Below are positions 50,172 to 61,300 of a DNA stretch of 64,000 bases, piece after piece; within the stretch, counting starts at the first letter, position 1; the number at the start of each line of letters is the position of its first letter. The notes under the pieces were generated by a model. It did no database searches, was not told where the DNA came from, and saw only the letters and a program-made list of their open reading frames with translations. Origin of the DNA: Agelaius tricolor (lineage: Eukaryota; Chordata; Aves; Passeriformes; Icteridae); the NCBI GenBank assembly GCA_023055355.1, contig JALJCS010000012.1, positions 12,684,501 through 12,748,500 of the forward strand, in the 5' to 3' direction. The position numbers were made by a program, and so were the translations under genes.

Positions 50172-53139
50172 TTTAAAGTAATCTTTGAAGTCCAGTGATG
50201 AAACTGATATTGCTTTGGATAAAATTACCATTTAAAAGAGAATAGTAATAGACAGACTCTGAAATGAGTAAGTTCTGCCAAATGAGTTATTTGTGTCTTG
50301 GATGCATGTATTTCAACAGTTACCAATTGTTTTAGATGAAGCAACCTAATAGCACAAATGTCAGAGAAGCCCTTTAATTATGATACATTGACATATATAA
50401 TGATTTTAAAAAAAAAATTAGAAATAGAAGCTCATCTAAATGAAATTCAGATAGATGAAAGGAAATGTCAACCTCAGACTGTAATTTGCTGGTTTGAAAT
50501 CCAAAACCAGAAGCCACTTCCATGCACCTTGAGCACTCATGTCAGAAAGCAACCCATGCTTCCAACACAGCCCAGTGAATGGAGAATGATTCATCTTGAA
50601 GACTCCACACCATTCTCTCTTCTCCCCTCTGTATTTTGGGAGATTAAGAGTTCAGATGGAAAAATTCTTTTGGTGGATTAAGGACCCCTGGAGATAGCAC
50701 AAATTCTGAATTCCTGTACTACAAGCTTTTTATCCTGTTTTTTTCCCCATAGATGTTTTTCTCTATAATAAACCATGGAGGAACTCTTTAACCTGTAAAG
50801 CATCAAAACCCTTTGGGATCCACTGTGTGCAATTACAGTGGTTGATTTAATTTGGTAGCATGTTTGTCCATTTAAAATGGATGTGTTTTCTTCCTCATCC
50901 CCAGTTGTAGATGTACTTTTTTACAGTCTAATGGATTTGACAGGTTATGTCTGTTTCATGTTACATTATATCAAGTGGTCCTTTACCCTGATTACTAAAT
51001 TACACATTAAAATAATATAGAGACAAAATTTTAATCCCTTATAGCATTTAGATTTACCTTAATTCATTCCACTGTTAAAAAAATGAAAAATGATATATTT
51101 TTCAAATGAAAAATCAGTGACACTAAATATTATTCACTGTATTTAAATATTACTTTGTACTCTCCAGGACAGTGAATACATTAGGCTGAGTTTTGGGGCT
51201 TGCATACTTTTATAAACCAGAACTCCATTTCCTAAACTTTCAAAATTTCTTCACCAATGTAATTTGTCATTGGTGAGAATGACCAAGTAGGTCACCTTGA
51301 ATAAAACCTAGACTTAAATGTGGTTTTTTAGCTATGATCCTATGTAACTGTGAGCTTCTCCTGAGAGTATGAAGTACCTAGGACTGTTTCCCCAGGTTTA
51401 TTCACTCCCTACTTCTTTATTGTTCCTTCAGGAACACAGGAACCTCTTGTGTTTGTATTTCCCAAATTCCTTTTTATTTTGCTATCCTTTTCATTGCATT
51501 GTTTATGCAAATTCGAAAGCAAATATCTGTCTATTTCTGATTTTTTGCACTTGCTTCCAAGCCTTAGGGGATTTCAGCTTACTTCCATGAATAGCATTGA
51601 TTGAAGGAAAAGTTAAGATGAAATATTTGTATGATCATTGAAAATGACTTCCAAGTTCCATACCCAACTAAAAAATCTATGGTTGTGCTGAGCTTAGTTC
51701 AAATAGCATAGAAGTGGCCAGGAAGACTTTACTAACATTTTTCCATGGACTGGTATCTCATGTTTAAGCTATGAAGCCTTGTTTACTGATATTTGCTGTA
51801 TGCAGAATCAGACAGTACAAGGCTGTGAAATCTGAATTCTGCCTTAAACCATCTCCAGTGTTAGCAGTGTTTTCCAAAGAGAGGAGAATATTGCCATCTG
51901 TTGTCAGGAGGGAGATTGGAGTTGTGGTAGGGCCAGTCAAGGCCCCCTTTGGTGGTGGGAAGTTGGGCATTGGGAAGGAATTCACATTGCTGGGGAGAGA
52001 TCTGCCATGAATCTTGTGGGCAGACTTGTGTCTTCAAGGTGTTCAAAGCACCTTTCTATAATGCCTTACAAATTTTCCTAATAGAATGTATTGTTCATTA
52101 ACTCATGGTTAGAAATCATTGCCTTCAGAACAGTAAACCAGCAGGAGGATGAGATCTGCTTCATACAAATAAATACCAGAAAGAACAAACCAATTTTGTT
52201 TTCATACAGTCATGTTGTATCTGATACTAATAGGAATCGCAGAACAAACATAACTAAGTAAATTTATTAAGTTACTTAGAAAACAAAGTAAATTTAGTTT
52301 TATTTGAACTAGTTTTGGGATATACTGCTTTACTATAGTACTGGAGTGGACCAAAATGTGATTAATTCTTGTTTGCTTATACTAGGAGATTAGAATTTCT
52401 ATTTTTCTTACTGAGTTAAATAAGCTGAAATATTTCTATTGTAGAGTTAAATATTGGTTTTAAAACTTGAAGTGCACAATGAGAAAAAAATACTTCAATG
52501 AAATGCTCACCAGCTTTGATGTGATACATGACAGCTCATTAAGCATACAAAAGTTTAAATTCAAACAAAGGATCATCATGGTTTGCACCAGCCAGTCTTA
52601 GCCCACACAAGTTTTCAGTATAGGCAAGACAGTAATTTCTTAGATGGAAGGTTATTTTTGGCTTTAATTTTGTAAAAACACTTTAAATTTAATTTATTAT
52701 TGTTAATTATTACAGATATTTTTCCAGATTAATGAAAAAATTATTAATATGAAAATCAGGGAAATTGGCACTTTTTGTGCTATTTGATCACTAAGCTTTA
52801 TCACTCTTTACCTGAATAGGCACACAACTACCTTTGCTGCAGTAAAATCTATTTTCCAAGGTTATCTTAAGGGTTTTGTATGAAAGTGAGAGGATGCCTA
52901 ATGCAGTTGTTAGTGTGTGTTGAAAATTAGACATCTGCTTTAATCACTGAATGCCCTGAATCTGCACCTACTTTCCTCTATACTGGTAGAATTGCACAGT
53001 CCCCTCTGACTGTAGTGCCTTTTCTCCTACCCAGCACTTTCTGGGAAGCAGGAAAATAAAATTGTAGGATGCTGGACAATTCTGCTGGGATGGGAATTGT
53101 GGAGAACTCAAGAAGGAGATTTCTGAAAAAGATCTTTCT

Positions 53140-53500
53140 GAAAGCTCATGGCGACCTCACTTTTTTGTTCAGGTAATTTCTGGTCTGGGTATTCACTCGC
53201 TGCTCAGTGGCAGATATTTCTGCTTTTGTGCACCTTGGACAGCAATTGGGATCATCTCTGGGAGTGGAGTGGAAAGCCAGGCACTGGCAGCGGTGGTGCC
53301 GATTTTGCGACAATGCCGATCCTGATCACATTCATGCCTTTCAGGGAAGTGAAAAATCCCTGAGAAGCAGCTGGGATGACTCCCTTGTGGATGGCGAGTC
53401 CCTGGTAGGGCTGCAGAGTCCCACTGCACTGGTGTTGCTGACCCTTTTTTGCCATTGGGATAGTCTGGTTCCCTTTGCTGCTTTGCAAATATGAAAACTC
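53140..53500. other. CpG-retaining, GC-richer patch
   Basis: Several CpGs survive here, four within about 40 bases at 53290-53330, while CpG is rare elsewhere. Frames of 66-95 codons are open on both strands, so openness does not discriminate. It could be a young insertion, an unmethylated regulatory element, or chance. No family or exon is recognised. Confidence 0.45.
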
Positions 53501-56078
53501 TTTTTGGAGGTCTGTGTCTGCCATCCCATTTTTAGAAACAATCCTTCAGAGAACTGTTTTTATTTAGATCTCATCTGTCCCTCACATGAGTCTTGCATTC
53601 AAAAAATCATTCCCTTCCCTGGACCTGAGGTTTGTCAGATTTCCTCTGCCTGTGGGTACAGCCAGCCATGACAGAAGGCACAATGGGAGGTATGTCTGTC
53701 ACGTCATTTGAATTTCTTAGATCTCAGAAACTTTTATGCTGTATTTTCTGTGGGAGAATAATTTTATTTTTTTCTGTTATAAAAGGCTCATTCATTTAAA
53801 TTCCATAATTTGACGTGCAGTTTTTCATTCTGAACCTGTACTGATACTGGAAATGTATCAAAAGAGAACAATAAAGGAGTTGGATGACCTAGAATTAATC
53901 TCTGCTAAAGCCAGATTGGGCCAGATGGTGATCAAGCTGCCCAAGTTGTTTGGATAGCTCTGTTCTGTGTGGATGTGCATTGTACTTGAATTATCCTTTG
54001 GGCCTGGGTTGAGGTGGATCAGGTTAGCAGTACAAATGCATCTCTCTGGTTTATGACTGTAACAGGGTGGTAAAAAGTGACAATATCCTAAGGGGAATGC
54101 ATATTAAAACGTAATTGTTTTCACTTGGAATTTAATTAGTCTCAGATTATCCTTCCTGCCTTATAGATAACATTTTGATTAGATGGAAGATTGATTTTGC
54201 ATGGAATACTTCCTGGCTCCTAACAAAGTTATGCTCCAAGTGCTATTGTTTAAAGTTTTAGGAAAGTAGCATTCAGTTTTCCCACACTGATTTCAGCATC
54301 ACATTCAAATGCTGAGATAAAACACAGCCCTCAGACGAGACATTTTCTGAATATCATTGCAATATCTTTGACTCTGTGTGGAGCAGAAAGGAACAGTCAC
54401 AGCCTCTCATTTTCCTCCATATGCACTGACAGTAATAGACACGAGCTGTAGAAGAACACAATTTTATTTGCTTTACAAATGAACAAACAGAAACTTGGGC
54501 AGAATTAATTGTAAGTCAAAGGCATAGAAACCTGTGTATTATTACTCATCCTTTTCCAAAATTATCGTATAACTTCACTGGGAAGAAGAAATAAGAAAGC
54601 AGCAGAGAATGCACTCTGCAGCCATCTCAGTAATCCCAATTTTCCAAAGTCAACCTGTATTCACTTATAGCAGGTTTTGAAAAATGGTTTTGTACTCCTT
54701 CCCACCCCACCCCATTACTGTATTATGGTGAGTATATTTCTGTTTACAGAATGAGTCAGATTTTTTTCATACTCTGAATTTTTGCTTGCTTTATCAACAG
54801 ACGTGACAAATGAAGGTTATTAAATATAAATTTTTGGTCTGAATTAGGACGGACTGTATCTTTACATGAGACCTTTCTAACTAAAATAATGCATTTTTTA
54901 TATTAATATGTGCAATAACAAAGGTAAAGGTTAAGGTTACAGATAGATGGAGATCTCTTAACACTCCAAAGTCTTTGCACAGTTAAAAAAATGCTTTGAG
55001 TAATAAATATATAATGTACTATCCTTCCTGAGGCTTGTTTTCATTTGGAATAAGGTGTGTAACCCACACTCTACTAGCTTAGTCTTGCCTGCAGATTTTC
55101 ACTCTCTTATTGAGTTCCATGCAGTGACAAAAAAGGGCAAGTACCAGATGGATAATAACATCCAGATTATGGATACCAGATGTGCAATACCTGTATTCAG
55201 CTATTGAATAAAATTGCCACTGGAGATGTAAATAGATGAAAGAAGTCTGAGTGCTTTTAAAAGCAAACTGTTTACAAAAACAGCCAGCAGCTTGGAAAAG
55301 TTCCACAAAAGATCCTGACTGCTAAACCAGAATGATGTAATGGTCTCTATCACTTACAAGAGCTCTCACAATAGAAAAACCTAGAAAAATCAATACCCTT
55401 GTTTAGTCTAGTCAAAGCTTGAAATATTTCATTTCAGTGAGCAGTGCTGGATTTTTATTTAATGAAAACAAGCTATTTCTCATGCCAGGACTAAATAAGT
55501 CTTCTTTGTTTGTTTATGTTTCATGAAAAGGATTAAGAACCCTGAATTGGATAGTTTAGCACAGGTATGAGTGGGAGAAAGGTGTCACAGATCTGGGCTA
55601 ATATTGTACCTGAGTCCAGAAAAGATTTCAAGGATTCCAAGTGGCTGAAGAGGAGACTTGCAGGTAAATAACAACAATAAAAATAATAATACAGTGAATA
55701 CCATTGTGACTCTTAATAAGCTTATAAATGCAAGGTGTACTTTACAAATGCTGCAGTGCATGACAGTGCATCTCCACAGCCTGAATGTAAATTAGCCAGG
55801 AGGAGATGTTGCAAGAGGGAAAATGTATGAAAAAGCATCTATTTGGCATCTATTTATCCTTATTAATTACGGCTCCACACCTCCTTGTATTTTTCTTACT
55901 AAGAAAAAGCTCTAAATGCAAACTCTTAAACAAAGTACTTGTTTCCCTGGTGAGATGTCTGCTGTGGGCTAGGCACATTCATTTTGTACATAGCAGTTTT
56001 ATCCACCCATAATTTAAATCAATAAAGTGTGGGCACTGGCAGATTTGTGAGGCCAGAAAGGTTGTCATTTTGTTGCTT

Positions 56079-56113
56079 AAGGAAGAAGGAAGAAAGAGGA
56101 AAGAAAGAAGAAA
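56079..56113. repeat. 35-base purine-only tract
   Basis: An uninterrupted A/G run made of GGAAGAA- and GAAAGA-like words. Homopurine tracts can adopt triplex structure; here it is most simply a degenerate microsatellite. Confidence 0.85.
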
Positions 56114-58333
56114 CCTGCAGCTCTCTGCAGCATAAATTTTTCCATTAAAAGAAAAAATCTTTTTATTATCTTTCTCTTTGTCAGCCAGCTAAGCTCCTGT
56201 ATGTTCAGAGTAACGTGCATATTTTTCATAGACAGTGAGAAATGATGAGTCACTGAAAAGTTTCTTCTTGAGCGAGGGAGGCCAGCAATGCTGCTGACAC
56301 TGAGCCTGCCAGGGCAGGAGCTGATCCGAGACATGGCTATGCTCTAATTACTCAAGGGCCATGCTCTGCCAGAGTATTTGCTGAATTCCTTCTTTCCAGC
56401 CCCTTGTCTAACCTACACAAGATGGATAATTTGAAGGAGGTTGAGCTAAAATCTCTGTGTAGTCTTTAACATGAAATGTTCAATGCAAAATAGGGAAACT
56501 CAGTTGAAGAGGTTTCAGAAAGTACAAGTTCTTCACTGAAACACAATATACAAGAGGTTCACCTTAGCCTTAGTGAAGGGAAAGCTATCTGTGTTTGTTT
56601 TATGCATTTCTGCTCCCAGCTACCTCAGGAAGTTTGAGATGTTGGTGAGCAGAGCTCGGGCAGCTGCCATGGCTGCGTGGCCCCACTGTACCTCTGCTCT
56701 GTTTGCACTGAGCAGGACCCAGCTCTCTGCCAGTCCCTGTGTCAGGCTTTGTCCTGCTTTGAGAGGGTCTTTTGCACATATATATATAAAATAATGATTT
56801 TGTGTTAGCCACTGACCTTGGCTGCCTCGTGAGTGTCCACATATTTGGGTCACTCAGTCCTCGGGGCTGCACTCTGCAGTTCTGACATTTACTGCACGGG
56901 CAAGGAATGAGCAAGTCTGGAGGAATATCTGGCTAGGGAGGAAATGTGACACTGAAATATGAAAGGATTAAAAAGTGTCAACTTTCATCTATGATGACAG
57001 AAACTATGCCAGAGTCACCTTCAGAAATCTTGGTAGTTCTGAAGGCTGTGGTAGTGTGTGTGCAGGAGGATGTTAAAAAGAAATTCTGGGGCTGGGTTCA
57101 GTAAACTTGGAGAACTGAAATAGAATTACAGAAAAACAATATCTGAATATGTTCAAAATAGGAAAATAAAATTTAGCCTATAAATCAAACTTTCCTGACC
57201 ATTTGTGTTCTCTCACTGTGCAATTTATTGTGAAGCAGTTTTGAAGGTCAAATCTTCTATAGTGATAATGTATCCCAAGGCAAGAGGCAAAGCACTATGA
57301 TGCTTGTTTGTTTATTGGAGAGGAAAACTTGTACATATAACTTGAAACCTCTTAATTTATGTAGAAGCTATTGGTCTACTCAAGTGGCACATTTTAAACA
57401 TCCTGTAAATGCAACATGGTACATTAAAATATTGGGCACACACACCAAACAGGATAAAAATAGGAGATTGATTTTTCAGTGCAGTAGCAATATCAATGTA
57501 GGGTTAAGGGAACAAGAGTACAGTAAGAATTTATGGAGCAGACCTATAGATGGAAAGACTATTTCATAGATCCCTTCTTGTGGAAAAGATGTTTATTTCA
57601 GCATTGAGGATGCTTTTTGCTCTGAGGGAATAAAGAAGAGGTACCTTCCAAAGTAAAGATTCCAGCAATGTTAGAAAAACACTTGGCTTTAGTGGCAGCA
57701 CTGTAAGAATTATTTGTTTCACAAAGATGTTTTAATTAACTCAAGATTACAAAGATGCAGGAGTGCCACCAGGTGGATGGGCCAGCCAAACTTCTTCACA
57801 AGAAGGGTGGTACTTGCAGGGAGAGTTTGTGTATTGAAATGAGAGTCAGGAATCAGTGGCAAGTACAAAATACAGTAAAAAGAAAAAAAAAAGTTGTAAT
57901 GCAATAAGTGACTTAGTTCAAGAGAAAACTGCTCCTTAGTTCATAGTCTGAATAGATAAAGCAGACTTTCCATCCGGGAGAAGGAGCTTTTGCTGCCCCT
58001 GTCCCACGTGTGGGGAGGTGCAGCAGAGAGTGCTGTGGTTGAGGAGAGGAGCTGGGCTCAGGGCTGGCTACTACTACTACTCTGAAATTGGTCAACTCTC
58101 ACCACTGCTCTCTTTCTTTTTTTTACTATATGGCAGCTTGAAAACAGCATCCACGTGCCCCAGCTAGAGTAGGGAGATGAAGAAATAATTTTGGAAATTA
58201 CTTGGTATCAGTGTCTGAGGGCATGGACAAAAACAGATGCTGATTTGCAGGACAGCTCACAAAAGAAGACAAAACCATTATTTTAAAATTGAAGGCACTA
58301 CATGCAGCATGCTGTCCCAGAAGTTTGGGACAT

Positions 58334-58359
58334 CAATGTTATCCAATGGGATAACATTG
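58334..58359. repeat. Inverted repeat, 11-bp arms, 4-base loop
   Basis: CAATGTTATCC (58334-58344) and GGATAACATTG (58349-58359) are perfect reverse complements around AATG. This is an ideal hairpin geometry, but no T run or other processing signal follows. Its role is unknown. Confidence 0.9.
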
Positions 58360-61300
58360 GTTATCTTTCCTGGTTTTTTTCCTGTAAAATTTACCTGTTT
58401 TCTCTTATCCTAAACCCAAGAAAATAATTTTTTTTCTGATAAAAATTATTTATTTAATATTAGTTAGAATTTACTACCCTTTTTGAAGTGAAAACATGAC
58501 TGATATTATAAAAGTTTTTAAGAGTTTTTAAATTATGCAAATCACAATGCTTCAGTGGTCTTATTTTTCTCAGTGAGGTCCAAATTTATTTTCAGTACTC
58601 CGTTGGGATATTACTAGAAGCAGGAAAAATAGGCTTTCAAAATAAGATGTTAATTTGAGCATCTACAGAAATGTTAGACATTTAAATAAATGCCCTTATC
58701 TGCCCACAGGTCAATTATTTTGCATTACAATGTATGGAATTTTGCTGATTTTTTGTCAGAACCGATTAAATAAAAAATGAATATCCAAAATGTCATGAGG
58801 TCCTCCTTTGCTACTGGACAGTTTCTCTGTAATCCAAGACAGATGATTTTTTTTTCTCAGCTGTTACTCAGCCAAAAATAGAAAATGCATCCCATGCTCT
58901 GTGTATGGAATATTAAATACTGTGTGAGAATGTGTCTCACATACTTGAGAGGAACAACCACTGTGGGTAGATAATTCTCTGCCACTTCTGAAATTTCAGA
59001 AGGCAATTCAGCAGGCAAAGCTCTGAGGAAATGCTTTAGCATATACAGAAATAAGCAGCAAGAGAAGCTAAATATTAAATACATTATTTAAATGGTTTTT
59101 CTTCTCTTCTGTGTGTGAAGGTTCTCCCCATTACTTAGAGAGTTAGGTTTGAGGTTTCAATAATTTCAATCAATATTTTTAGTTTATTGCTCATTGTGCC
59201 ATCTGCCTTTTAATTTTGGCAAGTTGTTTAATCCCTTAGGGGCCAGGACGATGAATTAATTAGCAGCAGTCAAGCAGGTTGGGATAGCAGCATAAAAGGC
59301 ACTGTAAAACTGAAGTTATATCTGTTACTGTAGAAATGCATAGGCTGTAAGTGAAGATTTCACTGGACAGTGAACTACCTGCTGAACTTTCCATTTCTGC
59401 TAAGGAGGTGTTTTCAGTAGGTCGTTGCACACCAACATGTGTGACCTCTGAGGCAGGCTGAAAAGCACATCTTTGCAATTTAAATGAAGAGTAACCTATT
59501 TATAATTTCATTATTATTTCATTACTGCATGACTTCTGCTATTTGTAAATGTCAAATACAAAAAAAAGGAGTGCTTCAATTTAACCTTCCCTGTCACAGA
59601 ATAAGAGCTTTATTTCCACTGTCTTTAAGGAAGTACTTGATGTCTCAGAGTAAAATCTATCAGACTTAGCTCAATAGAAAATCATTTTGGTGGGGATGGG
59701 GAAGGATGGCGTTGTTCTCTGAAAGCTAATTTCATATACACAGGGTGTACAAGCACACAATATTTTCAATTGAGTTTAATCAGTCACTTCAGACATCCAG
59801 TGGTCTTCATCTTGGTTCATTTTTTCTTGCTCTTTTGAAAATAGGCAGTTCATTCAATACAGACTGTACAAAGCCCCAGAGAGGGAAAGCAGATTTCTGT
59901 ATCTCAGCCTGTTATATACATCCAATCATCACTGTATTTTTTTTTAATGGGAGATTTTTTCCTACAGAGCCATCACCAATGGCAGGAAAAAATGTTACAA
60001 TAATGGAGAGAGTGCTGGTTATGCTGACAATACTATGAATAAACTGCCTCCTTCTAAATTTGTGTGCATTTAAGCCCAACATAAAGCAAAAGCTAAGGGA
60101 CATAGAATGTGCTTAATATGCAGTTTTGAGGTAGTACTTCAGTCCTAATCTGTATTTAGAGGTCAGCAATCTCCCTTTGGTTTTAGCAGTCGTTGGAGGA
60201 GAGCCTCTGGTGGTCTCACATCTCCCTTCATGGTAGTCTTAAGTACCTTGTTGGCTCAGTCTAGGTTCGTGAAGATTTATCTGAACACAGATCATCTCAG
60301 GAAAAGGAAAAAAAAATAGTATATATTTTCTGTTCATTGTAATGGACTAGTTCTCTTTTGCAATATTAATATTCAATTTTGTACTGCCCTACTTTCTTAT
60401 ACACAAAGACTGTCTTAAAATAATGCTTTAAAACAAATGCAATATTTACTTATATTCTTATGATTACCTTCACTTTTCCACCTTTTGCTGTAGCTAGCAA
60501 CCTTTTACCAGTTTTTTTTTCCCATTATGAAATTTGCTGCAAATTGGGTTTCAGTCTTATAGCACCAAGAAAATAGGGAGCTCTTTGCTCCTGTCTATCA
60601 GGGAATACAATTCCATATAGGTATTCCATCTCAATGAGCTCGCTGGTTCTTCATATTTCTGACAATCTTTGAAAGATTTTCAAACTAGAGAGAGATGTTT
60701 TCCATTGGAGACTGCTAACTGGAAGAAACTCAGATACTTTTGGGGGATCCTAGGTTTTTGAATTTTATTCATGAAACACTGTGGAAACAGATATGTATTT
60801 TTTTATTGTTGGCTTAGCAATTCCTTTGTGTAGCTGGAGGAAAAAAATAAAGGGTAGATTTTCAACCTGTCAAAATAAAACCTATTGACAAGGTCATTTG
60901 CATATTCACTGAAATAAAGCTGCTTGGAAATATCATTTTTGTAGAAAATTTCATCCAATTCTTCCACTTGTGGGAAGGAAAAATGAAAATAAGGAAATTT
61001 AGCATTAAATGGAAGAAGTAAATTGTTAATAGTGTGTTAGCTGCATTTATCCCACCAGGTATTTCAGCACTACATTACAAGATTAGTAGAACCCACTTCA
61101 TTGAACTATCTTGAAGTTATTACAAGTAGCTGGTTTCTGTTCAGGTAGTCTGGGCAACTCATAACCTCAAAATTTCCCTCATAGACTCCTAAATGTATTG
61201 TAAGTCTAAATTTACAGTAGTGAGGATTATCTTGAAAGAGTTAAATATTTGATATGTCTATGTAAGTGTCACTCACAGGACATTGGGGAAATATTTCACA

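Larger units (their letters stand above)
49907..58333. other. Non-coding AT-rich DNA, no gene seen
   Basis: No gene is recognised. Items present: A17 at 50155-50171 without an upstream AATAAA; a 107-codon frame at 50358-50681 with no clear domain; a CpG-retaining patch at 53140-53500; a 35-base pure-purine tract at 56079-56113; and a GC-richer patch at about 56600-56890 with frames open on both strands. Confidence 0.8.
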
